In this document: in pieces, positions 52,740 through 62,856 of the stretch
How positions within the stretch are numbered: position 1 is the stretch's first letter
Layout: each line of letters opens with the position of its first letter
Assembly (NCBI GenBank): GCA_024449915.1
Contig: JAMZAV010006635.1
Coordinates: 1-64,000 of the forward strand
Reading direction: 5' to 3'
From: Sweltsa coloradensis
Taxonomy: Eukaryota; Arthropoda; Insecta; Plecoptera; Chloroperlidae
Length of the DNA stretch: 64,000 bases
Program-made: the position numbers and the translations under genes
The notes under the pieces: generated by a model
What the model was told of the DNA's origin: nothing
Seen by the model: only the letters and a program-made list of their open reading frames with translations
The model's database searches: none

Positions 52740-53565
52740 TTGCTGCTTATATAATGCCAATTTGACGTTTACCCCCTAGTAGAAAGTACTTTTGGAGGTT
52801 TGTTTGTGCTTGTCTGGATGCCTGTCTCTTCCATGTTGTATATATCTCCTGGACGTTCAATTAAATTCTCATTATGCAAGGTTGTCCACAAGTTGACGTA
52901 AAAAGTCCCGACTTGCCGTCGGTTAAAACCACTGCATCTTTCAATACTTGTGGGTTCCATCAAATTCCAACTGGCAACCTTCTCGTGGTTTGGCCTGTGA
53001 TTAAGGGAGTTTTTCTCCCTGAAACTAATGGCGAGCTCTGGGTCGTCGTCGGGGAACTGTCCCCTTCCCTTTGACTACTTCCCCGACGGTGACAACAATG
53101 ACAACACGGACAGATGATGACACAGACGGAGACGACCACGACGTGGGGGAGCCCCTGTCCTCCCCAAACGCTTGTGGCTGGTTCTGACCAGCACAGGCCT
53201 GTCCACCCATTATCCCCCCTCCCTTCGTCTCGATTAGCCAAGTTGCATAAATATGAGACGTAAAGCAATATCCAATCAATCAATCAATTGTGGGTTCTGG
53301 CTTGCGAAAGGACAAGTGTGCATTGTGCTGCATGAAGAATGAACCCAATGTCTGCCTGCTTTATTTTTTTTAAAGGGGTTGGTCATATCATTTTGCTTAG
53401 CAAAGCTGAAAGCTCACTCTATCAGGGTGTCTCTTGTCAGACCATAGAACCGTATATCAAGGTTTTGAGCATGCTACACAAGCTGATTTTCTTGGTCTAC
53501 AGAGAACAGTCTACGGCATCACCTTTTTTCAAATGGCGATGAAAAGTTCCAAGAGGTATTTTATA
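52740..53565 (-). pseudogene. pogo/Tigger-type transposase, split by a SINE
   Basis: Minus-strand reading: DQENQLV, stop, HAQNLDIRFYGLTRDTLIE, stop, AFSFAKQNDMTNPFKKNKAG RHWVH (53480-53345); after a frameshift QHNAHLSFRKPEPTS; then, beyond the inserted CAAT-SINE (52958-53287), ERCSGFNRRQVGTFYVNL, and GDIYNMEETGIQTSTNKPPK VLSTRG (to 52769). This is the centromere-protein-B-like HTH domain (AGRxW...F..R...LS.RKPE.TS..R..GFN) followed by the start of the DDE_1 nuclease, where YNMEETG stands for the usual YNxDETG, so the first catalytic Asp appears to be Glu. The rest of the DDE domain is missing. Confidence 0.8.
52958..53287 (+). mobile_element. CAAT-SINE copy 10 with 10-bp target duplication
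   Basis: Full length, head CATCAAATTCCAACTGGCAA, tail (CAAT)3. Flanked by TTGTGGGTTC at 52948-52957 and 53288-53297. Inserted within the pogo transposase frame; joining the flanks at the duplication gives continuous pogo homology. Confidence 0.97.
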
Positions 53566-54160
53566 TCTACATGAAGCCTCTGCAAGAGATGACAATTTTT
53601 ACTCAGCCATTGCCCTCTTCATGTCTTCCTCGCTCCATGAGCCTTGCGCTTGTTAACTCCAACCATTCAGCTCGAGTAGCTTACCGCTTCTCCAAGCCTC
53701 GGGGATCGCGGGGTCGACCCCCCGCTCTCCCCCGAGGCCGTTTAATAGGATAGACTGTGTCTAATGTTTTCTATCCATCCGTTAGATGCAGTGAAGTTAT
53801 TTAAATCCAGTTTGTGGGCGATTTGAAGAGCCAGCTCTTTGATTATTGTCCCGTCGATGGATATTCCGTTGCTCTCGCCTGAACAAACCATTCCATTGAA
53901 ATGGTTTCAAGGGTTTCAAAGGAAGATTTTTTTTTGCCGTCATCCTCTTTTTCGAACTCTCTCTCCACTTGTCAATTTCACTTCTTATAGTTTTCTTCTG
54001 TACTAGAATCGTATGTAGAGTGGATGTTGGAATACCTAAACATTTGGCTATATCAACCTTTTTTTTTGGTTGGATTGTTTTCCACCTCCTTTATAATCTT
54101 CTTTTTTTCGCTTAAAGAAACCATTTTCCTCTTAGCTTTAGGCTTCAACGGTCCCTGTTA
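53566..54160. other. No gene recognised
   Basis: Includes a GC-rich palindromic stretch near 53698-53740 (GGGGTCGACCCC) and T-rich sequence. The minus-strand words near 54000-54130 (HTH-like, ending MVSLSEKKK) could be the N-terminal end of the pogo element, but I cannot confirm it. Confidence 0.35.
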
Positions 54161-54170
54161 AGCCATTAGG

Positions 54171-54520
54171 GGGCCATCAAATTCCAACTCGCAACCTTCT
54201 CGTGGTTTGGCCCGTGATTAGGGGAGTTTATCTCCCTGAAACTAATGTGCGAGCTCTGGGTCGTCGTCGGGGAACTTTCCCCTTCTCTTTGACTACCTCT
54301 CCGACGGCGACGACAATGACAACACGGACGGATGACACAGACGGAGACGACCACGACGTGGGGGAACCTTTGCCCTCCCCATATGCTTGTGGCTGGTTCT
54401 GACCAGCACAGGCCTGTCCACCCCTTGTCCCCCACCGTCATCCCTTACGTCCCTCCCTTCGTCTCGATTAGCCTAGTTGCACAAATATGAGACGTTAAGC
54501 AATATCCAATCAATCAATCA
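54171..54520 (+). mobile_element. CAAT-SINE copy 11, full length, 10-bp target duplication
   Basis: Head GGGCCATCAAATTCCAACTC, complete core, tail (CAAT)3. Flanked by AGCCATTAGG at 54161-54170 and 54521-54530 (perfect). Longest copy, about 350 bp; a good reference sequence for the family. Confidence 0.97.
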
Positions 54521-54734
54521 AGCCATTAGGCCTCATCTTCAGCTTGCGGTGCTGGTCCACCAGTCACGTGATACCTGAACGTAACAATTGCAAAAACCAT
54601 ATTGTTTAATTTTACTCCAAATACCCCAAATTTAAATGTAAGAATCTAAGCCTACATGTATTACGTTCAGTGCACTCATTGTTATCATTATTTATATTAT
54701 TATTACGATCATGGAGACGATGTAACACCCTGGT

Positions 54735-54990
54735 TCTCTTCAAGGCGCTCTTCTCAACGCGAAGAGGTTGTTCTGACCCGTCTACGCATTGGACACACAC
54801 ATCTCACTCAAACATACCTTTAAAGAGGCGAAGATCCACCCCCATGTGAGCAGTGTGGTGAGATTTTAACTGTTAAGCACATTTTAGTAGAATGTCCCCA
54901 ACACATGGCGAGAGGAATGATTTGAAACTAAAACCTAATTTAAAAGAAATTTTATCTGATGAATCTGAGAATATAACCAATGTTTTTTGG
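54735..54990 (+). pseudogene. LINE C-terminal fragment with zinc-binding tail
   Basis: Plus-strand reading REEVVLTRLRIGHTHLTQTY L, stop, RGEDPPPCEQCGEILTVKHI LVECPQH. RLRxGHTxLTxxxL followed by CxxCxxxLTVxHxLxxC is the conserved end of Jockey/R1-type LINE pol, after RNase H. One stop interrupts it. A homologous tail is at 59530-59778. The upstream RT is absent. Confidence 0.8.
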
Positions 54991-55600
54991 ATGAGCAAAG
55001 CAAAGACTTCAATTTGACTTTCTGTTTTTTTTTTTTTTTCCCCCACTTACGTAACCCCAAGAAAAATAGCTCGGGTGTTTTGTTTTTTGTTAGTTTTTCT
55101 GTCTGTTTGCACGCTACCGGGCAAACGGCATATGCGATCTTGATGAAAAACCTTCGTTTCCTCTGAACTTAGACTTGCCACGTTTTTGGGTACAATCGAA
55201 GAAATATTTCTCATGACTATCGTACTTTTACGATTTGTTTCGATTTTTAGTGCGATATTTTCGTGACATTTGGGCCGATTTTGACCTATCGGGTGGGGCT
55301 ACAACGTTAATATTTCACATGGGCATTAAGGTAATGGTGATGTATTGCTTTTTGAAAGAAAAAGTTGAAAACATTATCGAGAAACCATATAAATCATGGT
55401 TTTAATTTAAGTTTTTTGAGGTATTTAATAACAATTAAGAAGTAACACTAGAAACTTGACAGCAATCACCTACAATGCATTCAAAAAGCACTTGATAAGT
55501 AAAGAGATCCCACTCAAACTAAAAACTTACAAAAAAGCTCATCCATCAACGCGACTAAAAAAAGCGTGTGCGAAGCTTCCTAGAAAATATCTGAAATCAA
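54990..55600 (-). mobile_element. ~0.6 kb repeat, CTTCGCTTCGCTC family (copy D)
   Basis: Reverse orientation relative to copies A-C. The left end GGATGAGCAAAGCAAAGACT matches the end of copy C, and the right part contains AGGAAGCTTCGCACACGC (reversed) and GCGTTGATGGATGAGC. Interior words CGATTTTTAGTGCGATATTT and GGTGGGGCTACAACGTTAAT parallel 31700-31960. The plus-strand frame 55456-55665 is repeat sequence. Confidence 0.75.
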
Positions 55601-55639
55601 CAAAGCTGTATAATAGAATTTTAAAAGTAGCACATCACT

Positions 55640-55700
55640 CTACAAGCGAACACGGGCACAAATAACCTTAGTGTTGTGTGCCCTTAAACCCTTATAACTA
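55640..55700 (+). repeat. Short repeat shared with 62320-62370
   Basis: ACGGGCACAAATAACCTTAGTG and TGTGTGCCCTTAAACCC recur at 62324-62362 with few changes. About 45 bases; identity of the element unknown. Confidence 0.7.
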
Positions 55701-55861
55701 ACTAACAAAACAAATCTTTCACACTTTCGATATTAAAATGTATTAGCTATCTGTTGGTCACTCGCGGATTTAAACAAGGTTATGGCAGATTGCCTACGAA
55801 GATGAGGGACTACTCTACGTTAGGGTTTGGGAAGGAACTGTTGGTTGCCTATTGTCCCTTC

Positions 55862-56210
55862 CCATCAAATTCCATCTCGCAACCTTCTCGTGGTTTGGCC
55901 CGTGATTAGGGGAGTTTATCTCCCTGAAACTAATGTGCGAGCTCTGGGTCGTCGTCGGGGAACTTTCCCCTTCCCTTTGACTACCTCCCCGACGGCGACG
56001 ACAATGACAACACGGACGGATGACACAGACGGAGACGACCACGACGTGGGGGAACCTTTGCCCTACCCATACGCTTGTGGCTGGTTCTGACCAGCACAGA
56101 CCTGTCCACCCCTTGTCCCCCCGCGTCATCCCTTATGTCCCTCCCTTCGTCTCGATTAGCCTAGTTGCACAAATATGAGACGTTAAGCAATATCCAATCA
56201 AATCAATCAA
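55862..56210 (+). mobile_element. CAAT-SINE copy 12, full length
   Basis: Head CCATCAAATTCCATCTCGCA, full core, tail CAATATCCAATCAAATCAAT. Very close to copy 11. A target duplication is not obvious. It abuts the unassigned frame at 56211-56560 and supplies the last residues of that frame. Confidence 0.93.
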
Positions 56211-56560
56211 CTCAGCAGCACTTTCTTCAGTTTCATGTGCTATGCTTTCAACCCATTGCTTAAAAGTAACACCACCTGATGCATCTGCTTCTTGTCTTGT
56301 CGTTTGATCATCGCCCATACTCAGCATTTCTTCATCCTCCTCAGATAAGATGATCTCATCAATTGGTTTTGGTTCCCCTGAGGCAATCCTCTCCTGAAGC
56401 ATTTCCTTCTGCAAGGCACATTTTGTGGGAAAGACAGAATTGACAATTGTACCTTCTGTTTCACACTGCGCCACAGTGAAAATTGCAGTCATAATGTCTT
56501 GTAACTCGCTCACCGTGGTGCTTTGCAGTAACTGGCACATTGCTCTGCTCTCTTTGTTAC
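56211..56560 (-). CDS. Unassigned acidic protein segment, possible exon
   Basis: Minus-strand frame of about 115 codons, open after an acceptor-like TTTATGCAG (near 56571): RGSNKESRAMCQLLQSTTVS, ELQDIMTAIFTVAQCETEGT, then IDEIILSEEDEEMLSMGDDQ and FKQWVESIAHETEESAAELI. It has a helical first half and a strongly acidic second half. It ends where CAAT-SINE copy 12 begins, so the natural C-terminus or splice donor is lost. I do not recognise the family; a nuclear or chromatin-type host protein is only a guess. Confidence 0.4.
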
Positions 56561-56689
56561 TACCTCTCCTGCATAAACTACTTATTCATAGGTAACGAGA
56601 CACCAGTCTCCAACTAGGACTTCTACTAGTGGTTCACTATCGGAGGTCATTTCAAGCTCTGCGGCGTCTCCATTTTCGTCATCGTTACA

Positions 56690-57225
56690 CCTCTCAGAAC
56701 ACATGTGCTACTCTCATCAATGCGATTTTCAAAAACGTCGATGCGATTCGCTCTCAGAATCGATGTGAGCTCGCCGCCCCGCACCTTTTGACGGACACCT
56801 AACTCGTAGAGCTCGCGTCTCGTCGGGGAACCCCTTCCCTTTGACTTCCTCCCCGAAGGCGACGACAAAGACAACACGGATGGATGATGACACAGACGGA
56901 GACGACCACGACATGGGGGAACCCCTGCCCTCCCCTTATGCTTGTGGCGGGTTCTGACCAGCACAGGCCTGTCCACCCCTTGTCCCCCCGCGTCATCCCT
57001 TACGTCCCTCCCTTCGTCTCGATTAGCCTAGTTGCACAAATATGAGACGTTAAGCAATATCCAATCAATCGCCTCGCAGTCGGTCTGATGTTCTTGTCGC
57101 AGGCGGACGTGTTTTGTCTTCGCTCTGTTCTTGTTAGGCCTCCACAGTACAAGTAGCGATAGCTTCTGTTGCTGCTGAATGTGTTGTTTGTACAAGTCTT
57201 GACTGAAATATCCTCGCATCGTTGT
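56690..57225 (+). repeat. Repeat family R2, copy split by a SINE
   Basis: Left part 56690-56800 (ATGTGAGCTCGCCGCCCCGC) and right part 57071-57225 (GCCTCGCAGTCGGTCTGATG ... GCTTCTGTTGCTGCTGAATG) match the 51370-51680 copy and are separated by CAAT-SINE copy 13. Confidence 0.75.
56823..57070 (+). mobile_element. CAAT-SINE copy 13, 5'-truncated, inside R2
   Basis: Starts within the core at GTCGGGGAACCCCTTCCC and ends in CCAATCAATC. The surrounding R2 sequence dates this insertion after R2. No clear target duplication. Confidence 0.93.
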
Positions 57226-57606
57226 GTTTGCTTACTTCATGATCAGAGCTCCAAATGCAATCCTGTATACACAATTTTAGTCATGCACAACTTCGAGAGC
57301 TCTACATCAGCCGGCAAGTAGAGTTGTTGGGGTGGCATTGATGTAAATCAGGATTATTGCCTCTAAAGTTTGTAAACTTGTTGCGGAGATCCTATTGGTA
57401 TGATGGAACATCTCGGCCGTCCACCTGGCGTGGATCGTACATCAATTGATTTATGTTTAATGTGCAGGATGATTCTCGACCTTTATTAGAGATCCCTTAA
57501 ATGTTTTGGCGGGACTGTGGAAGCCCTTGAGTGTTTGGGTTTTCGAAAGTTCAATTAAAAATGTTTTTGCAGCAGATCAGCTTTAGAAACATGTTACAAA
57601 CATGTT
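57226..57606. other. No gene recognised
   Basis: AT-rich spacer between two SINE-like copies. Confidence 0.4.
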
Positions 57607-57790
57607 ACACAGACGGAGACGACCACGACGTGGGGGAACCTTTGCCCTCCCCATATGCTTGTGGCTGGTTCTGACCAGCACAGGCCCGTCCACCCCTTGT
57701 CCCCCCGCGTCATCCCTTACGTCCCTCCCTTCGTCTCGATTAGCCAAGTTGCATAAATATGAGACGTAAAGCAATATCCAATCAATCAAT
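57607..57790 (+). mobile_element. CAAT-SINE copy 14, 5'-truncated
   Basis: Begins ACACAGACGGAGACGACC and ends (CAAT)3. Adjacent to the exon-like frame at 57795-57927. Confidence 0.93.
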
Positions 57791-57794
57791 AAAT

Positions 57795-57927
57795 TAATCA
57801 TCTTCTGTTTCGGATTTGGCTTTAGCTTTGGCTTTGTTTGCCGCATCTCTCTAGCTTTGATCAATTGTGCGTTTAACTTTGGCCCAGTTCTTTGTCACTT
57901 TGTCGGAGCCAAATTTTGATTCAAGGA
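57795..57927 (-). other. Exon-like fragment after a strong splice acceptor
   Basis: On the minus strand TTCTTTTTTCAG (57928-57939) precedes an open frame EVLESKFGSDKVTKNWAKVK RTIDQS, one stop, then RDAANKAKAKAKSETED. Alpha-helical, basic. No family assigned. It ends at SINE copy 14. Either a small exon of a broken gene or part of a DNA-binding domain of an element. Confidence 0.35.
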
Positions 57928-58675
57928 CCTCTGAAAAAAGAACAATCTTATGCAATTGTACATCAGGTCATGGTCATGTACATACTGATAAATACATGAT
58001 ACTACCTATCAGTTCCTGATATCGTAGATTTCTACTGCACTCTGCTGGCCTTTTAGGATCCAGTCCTTCATCCATAGGTGTGTTGGCTGGATTGCAGTCA
58101 ACCATATTAAATTTACTCAACACCTTTTCAACATAAGCCATCTGGTCAATTGTTATTGTTCCATGTTTTCTAGTAATTCTCATTCCCAACTCACTAGTGG
58201 CTTTACCTAGATCTTTAATATTAAAATACTCTTTTAACTTTTGCTTTGCACTTAACCTCGAGTGATTGTCATTACAGAACAAGAGAAAATCATCAACGTA
58301 TAAGGCAATTACAAGCTTGCATTCTACGTACAACATGTAAATGCAAGGTTCCAGCTCTAATTGGACAAAACCAAGTTCCCGTAAAACAGCTTCACACTTG
58401 TCATTCCATGTTTTAGAGGCTTGTTCTAAACCATAGATTGCCTTGTTTAATTTTCATACTTTACCCTCAGAGCTTTCTTGTTTAAAGCCCTCAGGTTGAC
58501 ACATATATATTTTTTCATTTATGTCACCATTGAGAAATGCACAAGTTACATCCAAATGATCTACAGATAAATCGTATTTTACAGCTAAAGCACACAACAT
58601 CCTTAGGCTGTCAAACCTTACAACTGGTGAGAATGTCTCCTCATAGTCAGTTCCAAATGTTTGAGTAAAGCCCTT

Positions 58676-59272
58676 AAGGTGCGATTCCAATGCGACGGCT
58701 GATACGACTATAGCCGCGCGGTCAGAGCCGCTTGTTCAAATTCCAATCCCGCGACTTTTGTTTCAGTCGCCACGTGAACAGCATGGAGGAAACACTGTTG
58801 GTAGTGTATTTTCTTCTCGAAGATGAGGAAGAGGAAGAATTGTTTCTAAGTAATATGCTAAATCAATTAAAAAGAAGTGACCCTAAACCACTGTACTTGG
58901 CAAGGAACGAAGAGGGATTTCAAAGTGTACAGAGACATCTTTTGGACGATGCATCACTGTTTAGGAAGTTTTTCCGCTTGAATATTGACCAGTTCAATTA
59001 CGTTTTGTCACTCAGCTTCACGAAAACAACAATAGTTCTATTATTTAATATAGGAAAACACTTCCGATCGCGTGGCGGCTGCGGCTTGACTGCTATTGAA
59101 GGCAGTCGAGTCGTCCGGCTCAAGCCGTCTCACAAGAGTCGCGTCAGTCGTGCGGCCACTGTCGCGTCATTGGAACGGGTTCCATTCATTTAACTATAAA
59201 GGAGTGTGACTCATGTAGTGTTTCCAGCCGCGCGGCTATGGTCGTATCAGCCGTCGCATTGGAATGCACCTT
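58676..59272 (+). mobile_element. 597-bp PIF/Harbinger-type element with 46-bp terminal inverted repeats
   Basis: Left end 58676-58721 and right end 59228-59272 are reverse complements at 45 of 46 positions allowing one indel and one substitution; the ends read AAGGTGCGATTCCAATGCGA and, in reverse, AAGGTGCATTCCAATGCGAC. The insertion lies between codons of the copia RT; the flanks suggest a T-rich 3-bp duplication (CTT/TTT), as expected for Harbinger. Subterminal GCCGC/GTCGCG words are also partly palindromic. It contains only the first part of a transposase (see next entry), so it is non-autonomous. Confidence 0.92.
58732..59193 (+). pseudogene. Harbinger transposase N-terminal segment inside the 597-bp element
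   Basis: Plus-strand frame with an ATG at 58783: MEETLLVVYFLLEDEEEEEL, then HLLDDASLFRKFFRLNIDQF NYVLSLSF. The latter is the N-terminal motif of HARBI1-like nucleases ((L)FRKYFRLNxxQFxxVLxL). After about residue 105 the frame becomes terminal-repeat-related sequence (SRVVRLKPSHKSRVSRAA). The DDE region is deleted. This may be an internally deleted derivative of a fuller element; the Harbinger DDE domain at 43757-44458 is on a different copy. Confidence 0.7.
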
Positions 59273-59519
59273 TAGCTACTAAACAAGCTTTGTGTTTGAC
59301 AACTCTTCCATTACAATCTTTCTTTATTTTAAATACCCATTTACACTGTACAAGATTTTTGTTTTGGGGTAAATCAACAAGGGTCCAAGTATTATTTTTA
59401 ACGAGTGACTCATACTCTTCATCCATTGCAAGTTTCCACAGATTTTTGTGTGGACTTTTCATTGCCTCTTCGACACTTTCTGTTTCCTAATCTGCACGTA
59501 ACGTTAGATATGTGACATA

Positions 59520-59778
59520 GTCCAAACACAAAGTGCGACCCCCTTCTTCCATACTTTCTCGTCGTGAGGAGGTTATGTTGGCACGAGTACGAAAAGGGCA
59601 CACACACCTCACCCATGCCTACCTTTTTACCAGAGATAAGATTGCTACGATTTGCGACACGAGTGATGTGTTGCTATCCGTTCATCATTTGTTGACTGAC
59701 TGCTCTAAGTATGATGGTTTGAGACTCCAACTGAATTTAAATCTATCACATGAAGAACTTTTGTCTTATGAAAACTGA
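59520..59778 (+). pseudogene. LINE C-terminal fragment
   Basis: Plus-strand frame RREEVMLARVRKGHTHLTHA YLF, then CDTSDVLLSVHHLLTDCSKY. It is the same Jockey/R1-type pol tail as at 54735-54990, with the last cysteines partly replaced. Followed by LNLNLSHEELLSYEN and a stop. Confidence 0.75.
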
Positions 59779-59779
59779 A

Positions 59780-60961
59780 AAAGATCACATTTCTTAACCT
59801 TAGTAATCTGATCGACAAACTATGGAAGTTCACAAAAAACAAAACAAAAAAATCCATGAAGCATGTTGACTTGCTTTTCATTATATCGTCGTTGGCAACG
59901 TTTTCCTGATTATGGTTATGATTTGGTAATTTGGCATTTTCTACCTCCTCTATATATACTACAACATATATACAACTACATATATTACAACTTAAGCATG
60001 CATACCTCTAACCGATTTGTCTGTCTACTAATATTTCGACATAGGCGATTCTTTTGATTAACAATGATTTGTAACAAAACGCATTTAAGCTATTTTTCCG
60101 TATTTTACATACATACATAGTCATATAAATATCTTTGAGGCGTGAATAATCTTTGTCGTTTAAGCGCCCCTTAACTACTAATACGAATACTCCATCTCTG
60201 TTATTCGTTTCGCTTGAGACCTTTCTTTCTATGAAAGTAGCAACATTGTACGCGACCACTTCGGCTTAAAACTCGTATTTATTTAAATTTGGGAACATTT
60301 CACGATGTTTGACTATGTGCTTTGGATTCATAAATGATGCCTGCTTCACGTAACATTTCTTAAATAATTCTATTATGGAAGATATTGGTGTGTAAAAATC
60401 CCGAGCCATTGTAACCTTATGGGCTCGTGCACTGCAAATGCACTGAACTCGCTTCCCGCGTCGCACTTGGGTAGCCTATTAAATTTGGGGGAAATTTATA
60501 CCATGGGATTTGATAGGAGTAAAGACTATTGATTTTGGGTGATATTGTTGGTTGATGTATTGGTTGATGTTGCGGACGTATGTGAAGCTATCGATGAACT
60601 TGGTGAAGCAGTCAATGGAGTTATCAATGGAGCAATCATTGTCTCCTGACATTCTTGGACGTCTTTCGGATACCTAGCTGCTGAAAATGTGAAAACTGTA
60701 ATGTCTTGTATTTTTTAATCTAAAAATTCAAGATTGGCAATGAAAATTTTGAGGAGGGTTTGATTTTTTCTGGAACGCGACAGAATGGTAGTCTAAAATG
60801 CTTAAATTAATAGATTTGATAGGATTTGAAACAGTTTATTATTTGATCCGTTTTATATATCCTTCTCCTTATCATTGCAAACAAACAGGTGTATTAGGTA
60901 GGTAAAACGTCTTTAGAGCACATTTAAATTTAGTTCAACAGTGATGAACTGGGGGTATCAA
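59780..60961. other. About 1.2 kb with no gene recognised
   Basis: AT-rich. Minus-strand frames at 60008-60259 and 60266-60466 show no family. The GAGGCGTGAATAATCTTTGTC word near 60136 resembles one near 21645 (a minor shared repeat). Confidence 0.4.
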
Positions 60962-61440
60962 CTAAAGCAATTCTTGTAAATTCTCCCACTTTGCAGCCTT
61001 AGTCTCAAACGGTTCCTCATACAGGGTCCCCGGATCTACATTCGGTGGTCTTCCGACAAGAGGTTTCGTCCAGTTGGCCCTGTTAAAAGGCAAGTCCTCG
61101 TTTAGGGTCTCTTTATAAAACATTTCTGTTGGCATATCTTTCTCAACTCTGATCCAACGAATCTCGCGCCAATGTATTGGATCCTTGCTGCAATCCTTTG
61201 TCGTGTTTTTTACTATTGTATTTATAGGTTTAATAGAAATGAAGTCTGCAGAAGTCATTTTATGTATGTTGGAGTTTGTGCTGGATCGTCTCGAATAGCC
61301 AAAGTACATTAATATGAGACGTTTAGCAATATCCAATCAATCAATCTTGTACTGGACTTCTTAACGGTATCTACCCAGTCCCTAGCAAGTCCCCAGCACT
61401 GCGACATAGGGTTGACACGGGGCATCCTTACTATGCTTTA
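60962..61440 (-). pseudogene. C-terminal fragment of the 27-29 kb transposase-like family
   Basis: Minus-strand reading LARDWVDTVKKSST (61420-61357), then after a 61-bp CAAT-SINE fragment NSNIHKMTSADFISIKPINT, KDPIHWREIRWIRVEKDMPT EMFYKETL and TKAAKWENLQELL. In the 27385-29347 protein the equivalent part reads VQWMKIKWIQVRKDNPESIF, so the two are homologous but diverged. Upstream catalytic region absent. Confidence 0.65.
61286..61346 (+). mobile_element. CAAT-SINE copy 15, 61 bp, target duplication of ~10 bp
   Basis: Only the last 61 bases of the family (TCGTCTCGAATAGCCAAAGT ... (CAAT)n). Flanked by TTGTGCTGGA (61276-61285) and TTGTACTGGA (61347-61356), differing at one base. Inserted within the coding remnant at 60962-61440. 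Confidence 0.9.
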
Positions 61441-61449
61441 ATGTCAGCA

Positions 61450-62560
61450 ACAGAAATAGTGTCCTAAAATGAGATAAAACATGTATAATTAATTCTAAAA
61501 ACCTATCATCACTCTGAATATTATACTAGGAAAACACCAAATGTCTTCGATGTAAGACTAGCACTGGAGCATGAGTTATACAGACTTGTAGGCTATGTTT
61601 CATGCAATCATGCTGCGTTAGATTTGTTTGATGTTAATACGATACTAAACTCCAGTTGGTTAATTTATTCATAGAACAGACAATATCGACATGCAGAGAA
61701 CTTATGGAAAACAGGCCTGTACGAAGAAGTCTTCTCGTGTTTTTATTGTAATTTTTTACAAGTCTTTTAAGATAGCAGGGTCTATCAGCTTATTAAATAG
61801 GTAGGCTACTTCAAATGTTTCAGTTCTTAATTTATTTTAGGTAGGTGTGTCTTGACAAACAAGTGCACTACAAATATGAGTGAATATATTTAATGAATAT
61901 CTACCGGATAAAGCTTGTAGAGTTGGTCTGCTGGCTGCTGCCACCAAGCCACTAATGTCGCAACTGCATAATCAAACTCTTCCTCTACCGATGAGAGAAC
62001 AGCTTTCCTCTTCATAATTATGTGGTCACGCAGAATCTTTGTCTTGCTGGCAATATCTCTGCATTCTGGTCACTAATGTTATTGACCTGCGATTTCAAGT
62101 AGTCGAAGAGCGCGGAATATGCTGTTTAAGACATTTGTTGCTTCTCTCCCACAACTCGAAGCCAATGAGTTCCTCCAAATGGTCGCAAATGTTATTCCAT
62201 CTGAAAAAATGTACAAGCCATCAGTGCAGATTTTGAGATATGATGTGGATATCAATTTTGGATGCAATATAAAAAAGGTTTCAATTTAAAACGTTGAGGC
62301 AAAAATTTGAGAAAAGGAGAATACGGGCACTAATAACCTTAGTGCTGTGTGCCCTTAAACCCTAATAACTAGGGCTACTCACTTAAATACAGTAGGCTAC
62401 ATGGTACTAAAACCTTGATTTGTGAAGATATCAAGTACTTATAAACTTGTTCCCAACTTACCCCAAATAAGAAAGGCCATTCGGCTCGAACCTCATTTGT
62501 GGTCATTTCTTTGCTGGCTATATCAAGCCGCTGACTTGTGTAAGTCTGCTTCATGTAGCA
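61450..62560. other. No gene assigned
   Basis: Minus-strand open stretches near 61925-62035 (SVEEEFDYAVATLVAWWQQP) and 62110-62200 (HLEELIGFELWERSNKCLKQ) look protein-like but lie in different frames and match nothing I know; they could be exons of an unplaced gene. 62320-62370 is the short repeat shared with 55640-55700. Confidence 0.35.
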
Positions 62561-62856
62561 TTTAATTTTTACTGCACCCCTGTCCCGACATGTTTTTCTA
62601 AATTCCTCAAGGTCAAGGAGCTATGTTTTTTTAAAAATCTTTTTGAGTAAGAAAAGTCTCTACATCTGGTAGGGTTTGCAGCAAAAAATTTAAAGTTACA
62701 TTCATTTCTTTTTGTGTGTTGTGATTCTTTGAGTTGTTTTAATTTGCCATATGTGCAGTGATTTCTATTGTTTATATTTTGTTGTATTTTGTTTTCCCAG
62801 TTTTGTTCTGAATTTATCAATGTAATGTAGTTTTCGTTTTTTATATATTAATTTGT

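Larger units (their letters stand above)
57974..59490 (-). pseudogene. Ty1/copia reverse transcriptase, split by a Harbinger-type insertion
   Basis: Minus-strand RVT_2 domain. From 59490, ETESVEEAMKSPHKNLWKLA, NNTWTLVDLPQNKNLVQCKW VFKIK and KHKACLVAK (59270). The frame is interrupted by the 597-bp element at 58676-59272 and resumes GFTQTFGTDYEETFSPVVRF, VDHLDVTCAFLNGDINEKIY MCQPEGF (the FLNG box of copia), a single TGA at 58454, KLNKAIYGLEQASKTWNDK and LVIALYVDDFLLFCND, with the catalytic YVDD. It ends SRNLRYQELIGSIMYLSVCT at 57974. RNase H, integrase and LTRs are not in the window. Apart from the insertion only one stop breaks the frame. Confidence 0.93.
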
